From: Kiritimatiellia bacterium
GTDB lineage: Bacteria; Verrucomicrobiota; Kiritimatiellia; RFP12; UBA1067
Assembly: GCA_016296065.1 (NCBI GenBank)
Contig: JAEDKA010000009.1
Coordinates: forward strand, 15,235-79,234
DNA length: 64,000 bases
Reading direction: 5' to 3'
The notes beneath the pieces are model-generated. The model did not search any database. It was not told the origin of the DNA and was given only the letters and a program-made list of their open reading frames with translations. How positions within the stretch are numbered: the stretch's first letter is position 1; each line of letters opens with the position of its first letter. Positions 29,964 through 39,067 of the stretch are shown here, piece after piece. The translations under genes and the position numbers were made by a program.

Positions 29964-31226
29964 ATGAAGATCGAGAACGCGTGGATGCTTCTGCCGGGCC
30001 GCAAGGTCGGCTTCGGCACTGTCGAAACGGACGGCGATACAATCTCCGCCGTCAGACTCCGTGAGCCGGGCGAGTCGGACCGCATCGTCCTTCCAGGCCT
30101 CGTCAACTGCCACTGCCACGCGCCGATGACGCTGCTGCGCGGCGTCGGCGGGGGGCTTCCGCTCAAGCGCTGGCTCGAGGAGGCGATCTTCCCCGTCGAG
30201 GCGAAGATGACCCCCGGGGACATCTACGTAGGAGCGCTCTGGGGCGCGATGGAGATGCTTGCTGGCGGAACGACCACCGTCGCCGACATGTATGACTTCC
30301 CGGCGGACTCGGAGCGCGCCTTCGCAGAGGCGGGCATGCGCGCGAACGTCTGCAGGGTCGGGCTCTCCTTTGTCCCCGGGCGTCTCGCCGACTGCATCTC
30401 GTTCACCAAAGGCTCCCGACAGGGCGGCGATCCATCATCCATCCGCGACATATGCATCCACTCAGAGTATCTCACCGACGAGCCGTTCTGCCGCGAACTC
30501 GCGGCGGCGAACATGGAACTCGGCCGGAGGCTCCACGTTCATGTGAGCGAGACGAGGCGCGAACACGAGGAGTGCATCGCGCGGCACGGGAAGACTCCGA
30601 TCGCGTACCTCGCCGAAACGGGAATTCTTGACCGCGGCGGATATGCCGCGCACTGCGTGTGGTGCACCGACGACGACTTCAGGATCATGGCCGAGAGGGA
30701 CGTGGCGCTTGTGCACAATCCGACGAGCAACATGAAGCTAGGCAGCGGCTTCGCGCGCATTGTCCGCGCGATGGAGCTCGGCGTCAACGTCGCGCTCGGG
30801 ACGGACGGCCCGGCGTCGAACGACAACCTCGACATGTTCGAGGAGATGCACATCGCCTCGCTCATCCACAAGGGGCTCGCGAACGACCCGACGGCGCTGT
30901 CTCCTTGGGACGTGGTCGAGATGGCGACGAAGAACGGCGCGAAGGCACTCGGACGCGGCGACATCGGCGAGATCGCGGTCGGGAAGAAGGCCGATTTCTG
31001 CGTCGTCGGCCTTGACAGGCTGCACCTCCTTCCCGCGCACGACCTCCCGAACCTCGTCGTGCACTCGATGCATTCGTCCGACGTCGTGCAGACTGTCGTC
31101 GGCGGGAGGACGGTCTACGACGCGTCGCTCGGGAACGAGGCGTTCCCCGCCTGCCCGATCTCCCGCGCCGACGCGAAGAAGGCGCTCCTCGCCTCCGCCG
31201 CGCGGCTTATGGGGCCGAACCCGTGA
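29964..31226 (+). CDS. mtaD: MTA/SAH deaminase-type amidohydrolase
   Basis: This 420-residue metal-dependent amidohydrolase belongs to the family of 5-methylthioadenosine/S-adenosylhomocysteine deaminases. Metal and catalytic residues are seen in GLVNCHCHAPMTLLRG (HxH), HVHVSETRREHEEC (His, Glu), AAHCVWC (His) and ALGTDGPASNDNLD (Asp). GLPLKRWLEEAIFPVEA is characteristic of the MtaD/TrzN group. GGAGGCGCA precedes the ATG. Substrate (MTA, SAH or another adenosine derivative) cannot be fixed from sequence. Confidence 0.85.
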   Translation: MKIENAWMLLPGRKVGFGTVETDGDTISAVRLREPGESDRIVLPGLVNCHCHAPMTLLRGVGGGLPLKRWLEEAIFPVEAKMTPGDIYVGALWGAMEMLAGGTTTVADMYDFPADSERAFAEAGMRANVCRVGLSFVPGRLADCISFTKGSRQGGDPSSIRDICIHSEYLTDEPFCRELAAANMELGRRLHVHVSETRREHEECIARHGKTPIAYLAETGILDRGGYAAHCVWCTDDDFRIMAERDVALVHNPTSNMKLGSGFARIVRAMELGVNVALGTDGPASNDNLDMFEEMHIASLIHKGLANDPTALSPWDVVEMATKNGAKALGRGDIGEIAVGKKADFCVVGLDRLHLLPAHDLPNLVVHSMHSSDVVQTVVGGRTVYDASLGNEAFPACPISRADAKKALLASAARLMGPNP

Positions 31227-31242
31227 AAAGCCGCCGTTTTTT

Positions 31243-31251
31243 TGGTATAAT
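31243..31251 (+). promoter_or_regulatory. Extended -10 promoter, probably giving a leaderless mRNA
   Basis: TTTTTTTGGTATAATCTCC has TATAAT at 31246-31251 with TG one base upstream. The ATG at 31261 is only nine bases after the -10, so transcription should start at or within a few bases of the start codon. Confidence 0.65.
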
Positions 31252-31260
31252 CTCCTGTCA

Positions 31261-32775
31261 ATGAAGCGATATTGGTTTTTGGCGGCCTTCGGCTTCGCCG
31301 TGCTCGCGTTCGCGGCGGTGTGGATGGGTTCGCTCAATCAGGACGAGGGATGGTATCTCTACGCGGCGCGGCTTGTGTCCGAGGGGAAGACGCCGTACCG
31401 CGACTTCTTCTATACCCAGGCCCCGGTGATGCCTGTCGTGTACTCGGCCTTCACGTCGATCTGGAACGGTTCAGGGCTTCTGGGTGCGCGTATTTTCACA
31501 ATGCTGATAGGTTCCGCAGGCATTGCTTTCTTCTGCGCCCTTGCCGCGCGTCTCGCCAAGCCCGGATGCCGGAGTGCGTCGGCGCTTGTGGCGTTTCTCC
31601 TGCTTGGCTCCAACCTCTACCACCTATACTACGTGGCGATTCCCAAGACGTATGCCCTTGCGGCGCTTTTCGTCGCGGTAGGCTTCTTTCTCCTGTCGTT
31701 CGCGAAGGACGGCGGATGGAAGGGCGCGCTTTTCGCGGTTGCCTCCGGGGTGTCCCTCGCCTTCGCCTCCGGGACGCGAATCAGCCTTGGCATTCTCCTT
31801 GCCGTGGTCGGTTTAGGACTTCTCTTCTCGTTTCGCGCCTGGCGCTGGTCGTTCCTCTGGTTCGGAATCGGCGGCGCGCTTGCGCTTTGCATCGTGTACG
31901 GTCCGTTCCTGCTTGATCCGGTCGCCAGGTCCGGACTTGTCGCGGCGCAGATGTACCACGCCGCTCGCGGCGGGTTCGATCCAGTCTTCACGATTGGCTC
32001 GGTCTCGCGTCTCGTGCGCTGGTATGCTCCGCTTTTCGTCGTGCTGGGCATGGGAATCGCGTTCATGGCCAATAGGAGCAGGGCGGACTTCGGGGCGTCC
32101 GTCACAGGCAGGGGAGCGCCTCTTGTCGCTTGGCTGGCTGCGTTTGGCTTCGTCGCCGTTTTCGTGGTCCAGATGTTCGCGCCGTTCCCGTACGAGGACT
32201 ACCAGGTTCCGGTGATGGGGCTTCTTGCCGTCTTCGCGGCGCTGGCGTTCGTCGGCGATGCCGCTTCCCCCAGCCACGGGCTTAAGCCGCTTCTCGTCCT
32301 CGGGCTCGCCTGGGCGTGCGCGTTCGGGAGTCCGCTGCTGGAGAAGTGGACCACCAACGGGCAGGACAGGTTCTGGTCGCTCAAGAAGGAAAAGTTCGAG
32401 CTGGAGCAGCTTAGGGACGTTGCAAGGGAGATCGAAGCCGCCGACCCAGGCGGCGACATGCTCCTGACGCAGGACCTCTATCTCGCGATCGAGACGGGGC
32501 GCAAGGTTCCCGAGGGGCTTGAGATGGGGCCGTTCAGCATGCTTTCGGACGAGCGCTGGCGCGAGCTTCTGGAGTCCGCTCCGTGTCCGGTCGCCGCTCT
32601 CTCGGGCTACTCCTTCGCGATTGCTCCGCCGCGGTGCGACGAAGTGGACATCGAGAGGCAGCTTGAATACTGGAGCATCCTCAAGAAGAACTACGACCTC
32701 CTCGCCAAGGAGGAGATGTTTGGCCAGAACGCAACTACGCTTCTGGTCCTCAAGCGCAAGTCGGAGGCGAAATGA
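31261..32775 (+). CDS. GT-C/ArnT-like membrane glycosyltransferase
   Basis: This 504-residue protein has about ten to eleven membrane segments and the DE motif of the PMT/ArnT family in its first periplasmic loop (SLNQDEGWYLYAARLVSEGK). Such enzymes move a sugar from a polyprenyl-phosphate donor to lipid or protein on the periplasmic side. YRDFFYTQAPVMPVVYS after it matches the family. The C-terminal ~130 residues are soluble. The gene ends overlapping dxs (ATGA). Acceptor unknown. Confidence 0.8.
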   Translation: MKRYWFLAAFGFAVLAFAAVWMGSLNQDEGWYLYAARLVSEGKTPYRDFFYTQAPVMPVVYSAFTSIWNGSGLLGARIFTMLIGSAGIAFFCALAARLAKPGCRSASALVAFLLLGSNLYHLYYVAIPKTYALAALFVAVGFFLLSFAKDGGWKGALFAVASGVSLAFASGTRISLGILLAVVGLGLLFSFRAWRWSFLWFGIGGALALCIVYGPFLLDPVARSGLVAAQMYHAARGGFDPVFTIGSVSRLVRWYAPLFVVLGMGIAFMANRSRADFGASVTGRGAPLVAWLAAFGFVAVFVVQMFAPFPYEDYQVPVMGLLAVFAALAFVGDAASPSHGLKPLLVLGLAWACAFGSPLLEKWTTNGQDRFWSLKKEKFELEQLRDVAREIEAADPGGDMLLTQDLYLAIETGRKVPEGLEMGPFSMLSDERWRELLESAPCPVAALSGYSFAIAPPRCDEVDIERQLEYWSILKKNYDLLAKEEMFGQNATTLLVLKRKSEAK

Positions 32776-34520
32776 ACGCGCTTGAAGTCAGACAGAAGAT
32801 ACTCGAGACCGTCTCGAAGAACGGCGGGCACCTTGCGTCGTCGCTAGGGGCGGTCGAGATAGCGATGGCGCTCAGGGAGGTGTTCGATCCGGAGCGCGAC
32901 CGCGTCGTGTGGGACGTCGGACACCAGGCGTATGCGTGGAAGCTTCTGACAGGCAGGTGGGACGACTTCGGGACGCTCAGGAAGATGGGCGGGATATCGG
33001 GCTTTCCGAATCCGAACGAGTCGAAGGCTGACGCCGCGATCGCAGGGCACGCGGGCGTTGCGCTATCCGTAGCGGAGGGGCTTGCCGCCGCGCGCGACAG
33101 GAAGGGGACGGACGAGAACGTCGTCGCGGTCATAGGCGATGCGTCCATCGCGAACGGCACGAGCTTCGAGGCGCTCAACAACTGCGCGGCGGCGACGCGC
33201 AAGATAATAGTCGTCCTCAACGACAACGACATGTCGATAGCGAAGCCGACGGGCAGCTTCGCGCGGACGCTCGGGCGCCTAACGTCGGGCGTCAGGTACA
33301 ACCGCGTCAAGAACGCCGCTAAGAAGGCCGGGCGCGCGCTGAGGCTCTCGTTCCTCTACGGATTCGTGCACTGGGTGAAGAACCGCCTCAAGACGATGAT
33401 GCTCAAGAACGTCTGGTTCGAGGAGTTCGGTTTCCACTATCTCGGTCCGGTAGACGGACACGACCTCGCGGCGCTCGTCTCGGCTCTTACCGCCGCGAAG
33501 GAGGAGGACCGTCCGGTGCTGCTTCACGTCGTCACGAAGAAGGGACGCGGATACGGCCCCGCGGAGAAGAATCCGACCGCGTGGCACGGCGTAGGGCCGT
33601 TCGCGTATCCGCCCGGGCCGGACACCGTTGACCTGGCGCTTCCGACCGACGCTCTGCCTGCCGCGAAGGCCCCGTCGTGGAGCGAGGCCTTCGGCGCGGC
33701 GCTTCCCGAAATCGCGCGCGAAGACGACCGCGTGGTGGCGCTGACCGCCGCGATGCGCGACGGAACGGGGCTCGCTCCGTTTGCGCGCGAGTTCCCCGGA
33801 CGCTTTTTCGACGTCGGCATAGCGGAGGGGCATATGCTTGCGTTTGCGGGCGGACTCGCCGCGGGCGGGATGCGTCCGGTTGTTGCGATATACTCGACCT
33901 TCCTCCAGCGTGCCGTGGACCAGGTGATGCACGACGTCGCGATCGCGAATCTTCCGGTCGTCATCTGCGTCGACCGCGCGGGCGTCGTGGGTGCGGACGG
34001 CGTGACGCATCAGGGGCTTTACGACATCGCTATGCTCAGGTGCCTCCCGAATCTCACGATATGCCAGCCCAAGGACGCGGCCGATCTCAAGGCACTTATG
34101 CGCGAAGCGTTGGGGCGCAACGGCCCGACGGTGATCCGCTATCCCCGCGGCAAGGCGCCAGGCGCCAGCGGCGCCGCCGCGCAGGCGCCTCGCGCCCCCA
34201 TTGCCATCTGGGCGACGGGCGACTGGTATGGAAAGGCGTGCGAGGTCGCGGAGCGAGTGGGAGGCGTGGCGGTGCATGCGCGCTATCTCAAGCCGTTCGA
34301 CGCGAAACTCCTCGCGGAGCAGAGGGCGAAGGGCATGAAGATCGTCAGCCTCGAGAACGGCGCTGTCGCAGGAGGGTTCGGCGAGGCGATCGGCGCGGAC
34401 GTGAAGTTCGGCTGGCCGGACGAGTTTGTTCCGCACGGGACTTGCGCCGAGCTCGAAAAGCGCTACGGGCTTGACGTGGATTCGATAGCGGAGGGGTTGC
34501 GCTCAGCTTTCAACCTTTAA
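32772..34520 (+). CDS. dxs: 1-deoxy-D-xylulose-5-phosphate synthase
   Basis: DXS joins pyruvate and glyceraldehyde 3-phosphate using thiamine diphosphate, the first MEP-pathway step. Visible blocks are SSLGAVEIAMAL, DVGHQAYAWKLLTGR, GHAGVALSVAEGLAAAR, VLNDNDMSI, EEFGFHYLGPVDGHD and, in the pyrimidine domain, FFDVGIAEGHMLAFAGGLA. The thiamine-diphosphate motif reads GDASIANGTSFEALNN where E. coli has GDGAITAGMAFEAMN. At 582 residues it lacks about 35 N-terminal residues and some internal loops of the 620-residue E. coli enzyme. It is complete in all catalytic blocks. Confidence 0.92.
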   Translation: MNALEVRQKILETVSKNGGHLASSLGAVEIAMALREVFDPERDRVVWDVGHQAYAWKLLTGRWDDFGTLRKMGGISGFPNPNESKADAAIAGHAGVALSVAEGLAAARDRKGTDENVVAVIGDASIANGTSFEALNNCAAATRKIIVVLNDNDMSIAKPTGSFARTLGRLTSGVRYNRVKNAAKKAGRALRLSFLYGFVHWVKNRLKTMMLKNVWFEEFGFHYLGPVDGHDLAALVSALTAAKEEDRPVLLHVVTKKGRGYGPAEKNPTAWHGVGPFAYPPGPDTVDLALPTDALPAAKAPSWSEAFGAALPEIAREDDRVVALTAAMRDGTGLAPFAREFPGRFFDVGIAEGHMLAFAGGLAAGGMRPVVAIYSTFLQRAVDQVMHDVAIANLPVVICVDRAGVVGADGVTHQGLYDIAMLRCLPNLTICQPKDAADLKALMREALGRNGPTVIRYPRGKAPGASGAAAQAPRAPIAIWATGDWYGKACEVAERVGGVAVHARYLKPFDAKLLAEQRAKGMKIVSLENGAVAGGFGEAIGADVKFGWPDEFVPHGTCAELEKRYGLDVDSIAEGLRSAFNL

Positions 34521-34548
34521 CTTTTCAACATTTCAACTTTTCAACTAA
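34509..34548 (+). repeat. TTTCAACTTTTCAAC repeat before the NERD gene
   Basis: Four to five units of TTTCAACCTT/TTTCAACTTTTCAA lie between the dxs stop and ATG 34552. They are the reverse complement of the GTTGAAAGG units at 18684-18715 and leave no ribosome binding site. Confidence 0.75.
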
Positions 34549-34551
34549 GAT

Positions 34552-35229
34552 ATGGCCAAGATACACGGAGTTGCGGGCGAGTGGGCCCGCGTGAAAGGAA
34601 TGGTGACGGGGCTCTGGCCTCTGTTCCTAGGCGTGTTCGCCGCGGGCTTTTCGGTCGCAGCGCTCGTGTTCGGGGAGATTCTGTTCGGCGTTGCGCTGCT
34701 GGCGGCATCGCTTGCATACTGCGGGTGGAGCCTTATGAAGGGGCTCAGGCACGCAGAGCGCTTCTTCAAGGGGGCGCGGGGAGAGGAGCGAGTCTCGGGA
34801 ATCTTGATGAACCTGCCTGATTCGTACCACGTCTTCAACGACTTCGTCGCGGGCGGAACGCATGTCGACCATGTCGTCGTCGGGCCTGCCGGAGTGTTCG
34901 CCGTTGAAACCAAGTTCTGGAGGGGGAAGGTGACGGTCGAGGATGGACACATCCTGCTCGACGGACAGCTCCCCGACCGCGACCCGCTCTCGCAGGCGCG
35001 CAGGGAGGCGAATCTCGTCAGGTCGACGCTCGCGCGCGCCGGGTGGAAAGGCGCAGTCACGGCGGTGCTTGCGTTCGCGTCGGACAATTTCAGGCAGCAC
35101 ATCGCCGAGATAGGCGGTGCGGTCGTCATAAATTCATGCGAGATCGAGAAGAGTTTCGCAACGGAGCGCGTGGTGATTTCGCAGGAGGAACTGGATCGGC
35201 TCATCGCGCTTATGGAGAGCAACTCATGA
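34552..35229 (+). CDS. Membrane-anchored NERD-domain protein
   Basis: This 225-residue protein has two N-terminal membrane segments (residues ~20-65) and a NERD domain from about residue 72: GARGEERVSGILMNLPDSYHVFNDF, cut here as GARGEERV and HVFNDF, then VDHVVVGPAGVFAVETKFWRG, with the nuclease-like D and ExK residues (VDHVV, VETK). NERD domains are related to restriction-type nucleases and occur in DNA-processing or membrane-associated proteins of unclear function. The stop overlaps the next gene (ATGA). Confidence 0.82.
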   Translation: MAKIHGVAGEWARVKGMVTGLWPLFLGVFAAGFSVAALVFGEILFGVALLAASLAYCGWSLMKGLRHAERFFKGARGEERVSGILMNLPDSYHVFNDFVAGGTHVDHVVVGPAGVFAVETKFWRGKVTVEDGHILLDGQLPDRDPLSQARREANLVRSTLARAGWKGAVTAVLAFASDNFRQHIAEIGGAVVINSCEIEKSFATERVVISQEELDRLIALMESNS

Positions 35230-37322
35230 AGACTATGAAAACCAGGGCGGCACTTGCCGCAGTGTTCACGGCCTCGGCCCTTGCGGCTTTTGCCGACGTT
35301 GAGCCGCAGGACTACTACGGCAAGATCGCGAAACGCCTCGGCGACATGCTGCCGCGGTACCACGTACTTCAGAAGAAGCTGGACGACGACATCTCTCAGA
35401 AGGCGTGGACGAACCTCGTCACCTACTACGACTTCGACCACTCTGTGTTTCTGAAGTCCGACCTCGACATGCTCGCCGCTCGGGAGAAGACGATCGACGA
35501 CGAGATCCACGCCGGCGACGCGTCGTTCGGCTTCGATGTCTACAATCTCTACTGCAGGAGGCTCTCGGAGCGCATGGACTTCGTCACGAATTTCCTTGTG
35601 GCGGCGGAGTGGGACTTCTCTACGAACGAGACCTACCGCATCAAGCGCAAGGACGCGCCATGGCCCGAGACCGCCGAGGAGGCGAACGAGCACTGGCGCA
35701 GGAGGCTGAAAAACGAGGTGCTTGTGCAGATTCTGGGCGCGGAGCTGGACAAGTCCACGAACACGGTCGACGCGGCGGACAGCCTGCTCAAGAAGTACCG
35801 CCAGTACTACACTGTGCTTACCGAACCGGACGAGGAGGCCGTGCTGCAGCACTACCTCTCGGCCGTCGCGATGGCGTACGACCCGCACTCCGACTACATG
35901 TCCCCCGCCTCCAAGGAGGACTTCGACATGGAGATGAACCTCACGCTCTGCGGCGTCGGCGCTGTGCTGCAGATGGACGAGGGCGCGCTCAAGATCGTAG
36001 AGGTGATGGCCGGCGGACCGGTTGACCGCGACGGACGCATCAAGGAGGGCGACAAGATCGTCGGCGTCCAGCAGGAGGACGGCGAGATGGAAGACGTCAT
36101 GTGGAAGCCGATGAAGAAGACGATCAAGAAGATACGCGGCAAGAAGGGCACCCGCGTCACTCTTGAGATCGTTCCCCGCTCCGACTCGTCCGGCGCTACA
36201 AAGAAGCGCATCGAGCTCGTGCGCGACGAGATCAAGCTCGAGGACCAGGCGGCGACCGGACGCGTGGAGACGGTCTCCCGCGGAGGCTTCGAGAGCAAGA
36301 TCGGCTACATCTACCTCCCCGGCTTCTATGGCACGATGGACAAGCGTCCGACCGATCCCGGCTTCCGCAGCTGTGCGAAGGACGTTGCTGAGTATCTCGC
36401 CAAGTTCAACGCCCAGGCGGTTGAGGGCCTTGTCCTCGACCTGCGCGGCGACGGCGGCGGGTCGCTCCGCGAGGCGGTCCTGCTCTCGGCCCTGTTCGTC
36501 CCCAGCGGTCCGGTCGTGCAGATCAAGGACTCGCGCAACGTCGGGAGCCTTCCGATACCCTACGGCAATCCCGTCGCCTTCAGGAAGCCGATGGTCGTCT
36601 TGACGGACCGCGCGAGCGCATCCGCCTCGGAGATTGTCGCAGGACACCTCCAGGACACCGGCCGTGCGGTGGTGCTTGGCGACGGCAGGACGCACGGCAA
36701 GGGAACTGTGCAGACAGTGTTTGGAATGGGGCCGTCGCAGTATGGTTCGATGAAGATTACAACCGCTAGGTTCTACCGCGTCGACGGGAGGTCCACGCAG
36801 CTCGAGGGCGTTGAAGCCGACATCCGTCTGCCGTCGCTCCTCGACTCGCTCGACATCGGCGAGGACAAGCTTCCGAACGCGCTTCCGTTCAGCCGCATCC
36901 TCCCGGCGGACTACGTGCGTTGCTGGAACCTTAACAAGTACGTCCCCGAGCTTAAGCGTCTCGCGGAGTCCCGGCTCGAGACCGACGAGCGATACCAGAA
37001 GCATCTCGAGAACGTGCGGGGGATGAAGGAGATAAGCGATCGCGAGGTCGTCTCGCTGGAGCGCGAGGCGAGGAAGGCGCAGATGGCGGCCGACCGCGAG
37101 CTGAGAGAGCTTGATGACGACGACGATGAAGGGGAAGCCGATGATAGCGAGGACAAGCCTTCCAAGCGGCGCAAGCGCAACGAGCGAGCCAAGGACGACG
37201 TGGTGCTCGATTCCGCGTTCGACATCCTGTACGACCTAATACGCCTCAGCGGCGGAGCGGAGCTCCCGCGTCCGCGAACGAACGGCGGATGGCTCAACTC
37301 CATAATCGGGGGAGGATACTGA
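35226..37322 (+). CDS. Tail-specific (C-terminal processing) protease, S41 family
   Basis: This 698-residue periplasmic protease (Prc/Tsp type) has a signal peptide (ASALAAFAD), an N-terminal helical domain with YDFDHSVFLKSDLD, a PDZ domain at ~240-330 (GVGAVLQMDEGALKIVEVMA), and the S41 catalytic domain with DLRGDGGG, the Ser in DRASASASEIVAG and the Lys in HGKGTVQTVF. The C-terminal ~110 residues are a charged Arg/Asp/Glu extension as in E. coli Prc. Prc trims membrane and cell-wall-associated proteins. Start overlaps the NERD stop. Confidence 0.93.
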   Translation: MKTMKTRAALAAVFTASALAAFADVEPQDYYGKIAKRLGDMLPRYHVLQKKLDDDISQKAWTNLVTYYDFDHSVFLKSDLDMLAAREKTIDDEIHAGDASFGFDVYNLYCRRLSERMDFVTNFLVAAEWDFSTNETYRIKRKDAPWPETAEEANEHWRRRLKNEVLVQILGAELDKSTNTVDAADSLLKKYRQYYTVLTEPDEEAVLQHYLSAVAMAYDPHSDYMSPASKEDFDMEMNLTLCGVGAVLQMDEGALKIVEVMAGGPVDRDGRIKEGDKIVGVQQEDGEMEDVMWKPMKKTIKKIRGKKGTRVTLEIVPRSDSSGATKKRIELVRDEIKLEDQAATGRVETVSRGGFESKIGYIYLPGFYGTMDKRPTDPGFRSCAKDVAEYLAKFNAQAVEGLVLDLRGDGGGSLREAVLLSALFVPSGPVVQIKDSRNVGSLPIPYGNPVAFRKPMVVLTDRASASASEIVAGHLQDTGRAVVLGDGRTHGKGTVQTVFGMGPSQYGSMKITTARFYRVDGRSTQLEGVEADIRLPSLLDSLDIGEDKLPNALPFSRILPADYVRCWNLNKYVPELKRLAESRLETDERYQKHLENVRGMKEISDREVVSLEREARKAQMAADRELRELDDDDDEGEADDSEDKPSKRRKRNERAKDDVVLDSAFDILYDLIRLSGGAELPRPRTNGGWLNSIIGGGY

Positions 37323-37324
37323 AG

Positions 37325-38122
37325 ATGAAGCCCATAAGATTCGTGAAGATGCACGGCGCGGGGAACGACTTCGTTCTCGTTGACGACCGCGACGGAGGCT
37401 TCCCCTGCGAGCACAGGCTTGTCGCGGCGATGGCAACGCGCCCGGGCGGGATCGGCTGCGAGGGCGTGATTCTTGTTCAGACGTCTGAGACCGCCGATTT
37501 CAAGATGCGCTTCTTCAATCCGGATGGATCCGAGGCCGACCTCTGCGGAAACGGCGCGCGCTGCGTCGCGGCATTCGCGCGAGAGGTCGGGGCGGTCGCG
37601 GGCAAGGTGATGCGCTTCGAGACTGCGGCGGGATTCGTCGACGCCGAGATCCTCGACCAGGACCTGGTGAGGATCGCGATGCCCGATCCGAAGGGGCTTG
37701 ACGGCGACTTCGTGATCACCGGCGTCCCGCACAAGATTGTGCCCGTCGAAAACCTCGCCAGGGCGGATGTCGAAGGCGAGGGGCGCAGAATCCGCCTAAG
37801 CGACGAGTTTGCGCCGGACGGAACGAACGTCGACTTCGTCACCTACCGTGCGCCCGACCGCGTGGCGATACGCACGTACGAGCGCGGAGTGGAGGCGGAG
37901 ACGTTTGCGTGCGGAACTGGATCCGTCGCGGCGGCGGTAATCGGCGTCGCGTCGTACGGACTCAGTTTCCCGGTCCGCGTCAAGACCGGCGGCGGATACG
38001 AGCTAGTCGTGGGCGGTGTTAAGACGGACGAGGGTTTCAGGGAGATCACCCTCACAGGCCCCGTCAAGCGCGTATACGAGGGAGTTATCGATCTCGACGC
38101 GCTCGATGTCATTTCGGAATAA
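37325..38122 (+). CDS. dapF: Diaminopimelate epimerase
   Basis: DapF interconverts LL- and meso-diaminopimelate for lysine and peptidoglycan. The 265-residue protein has MHGAGNDFVLVD, both catalytic cysteines in DLCGNGARC and ETFACGTGSVAA, and the substrate loop RFFNPDGSEADLC. Only three bases separate it from the upstream protease stop. dapB is at 45763. Confidence 0.96.
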   Translation: MKPIRFVKMHGAGNDFVLVDDRDGGFPCEHRLVAAMATRPGGIGCEGVILVQTSETADFKMRFFNPDGSEADLCGNGARCVAAFAREVGAVAGKVMRFETAAGFVDAEILDQDLVRIAMPDPKGLDGDFVITGVPHKIVPVENLARADVEGEGRRIRLSDEFAPDGTNVDFVTYRAPDRVAIRTYERGVEAETFACGTGSVAAAVIGVASYGLSFPVRVKTGGGYELVVGGVKTDEGFREITLTGPVKRVYEGVIDLDALDVISE

Positions 38123-38140
38123 CCGCCGCTCGTTTTGCAG

Positions 38141-39067
38141 ATGAACAACAAGGCAATCATACTTACGGACGGCAAGGCCGGACACGAAAACCAGTCCAAG
38201 GCGTTCGCCCGCGCGCTCGGACTTGATTTCGAGCTGGTTTCGGTGCAGTTCAAGGGCAGGTTTGCGAAGTCGGCGAGCTATCTTCTGGACAAGATCGGGA
38301 TTCGCACGATTGGGCTTCTGGAAGGTCTGGGGAAACAGAACTTCGCGCACCTCTGCGCCGTCATAGGCACGGGATCGGGGACGTTCTATGCGGCGAAGGC
38401 GCTCGCGCGCAAGTGCGGGGTCAAGTGTGGCGTGGTGCTGTATCCGCGCGGCTACGACCTCGCGTCGTTCGACTGCATCCTCGCGCCGTCTTTCGACAAT
38501 CCGGCAAAGAGGTCCAACGTCGTGGAAATCCCCGCCAACCTCGTAGCGAACGACGCGGCGTTCTACGAGAAGGGCGTCGCGGCGTTCTCCGAGCGCCATT
38601 CGGGGGCGACGGACAACCTCGTCGGGGTGATCGTCGGCGGACCAAACAAGTGCTCCACGATGACTGCGGAATGGACGAAGGCGCGGCTCGACGAGATATT
38701 CGCCGCGAACAAGGGCGCTCAGTTGTGCGTGACAACCTCGCGCCGCACTCCCGCTGACGTAGAGGCGGTGGTTGATTCGTATCCGTGGGACTACAAGCTT
38801 CTTTATTCAAGGGATCATTTCAATCCGATCCCGGCGTTCGTGAAGCTCGCCAAGCGGCTATATGTGACGGCAGAGTCGACTGGCATGCTTTCCGAGGCGT
38901 GCACTTTCGGTTCCGCCGAGGTTGTCGCTCTGGACAACCTGAATCCGGGTCCGCACAAGTTCCGGCGGTTCGTCGAGAACCTGCGCGCCGGCGGATATGT
39001 CGACGGATGCCGCAAGATCGACCTTTCCGCGCAGTTCGCGCGCGCCAGGGAGCTGATGGGGATATGA
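38141..39067 (+). CDS. ELM1/GtrOC1-family putative glycosyltransferase
   Basis: This 308-residue protein resembles the ELM1 (DUF1022) family: ILTDGKAGHENQSKAFARAL at the N-terminus, IGTGSGTFYAAKALAR, then VGVIVGGPNKCSTMT and TAESTGMLSEACTFG near the end, a GT-B-like two-domain arrangement. Bacterial members are thought to be sugar transferases of surface polysaccharides, without firm biochemistry. ATG 38141 is chosen; no good ribosome binding site is present. It overlaps the histidine kinase (ATGA). Confidence 0.75.
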   Translation: MNNKAIILTDGKAGHENQSKAFARALGLDFELVSVQFKGRFAKSASYLLDKIGIRTIGLLEGLGKQNFAHLCAVIGTGSGTFYAAKALARKCGVKCGVVLYPRGYDLASFDCILAPSFDNPAKRSNVVEIPANLVANDAAFYEKGVAAFSERHSGATDNLVGVIVGGPNKCSTMTAEWTKARLDEIFAANKGAQLCVTTSRRTPADVEAVVDSYPWDYKLLYSRDHFNPIPAFVKLAKRLYVTAESTGMLSEACTFGSAEVVALDNLNPGPHKFRRFVENLRAGGYVDGCRKIDLSAQFARARELMGI

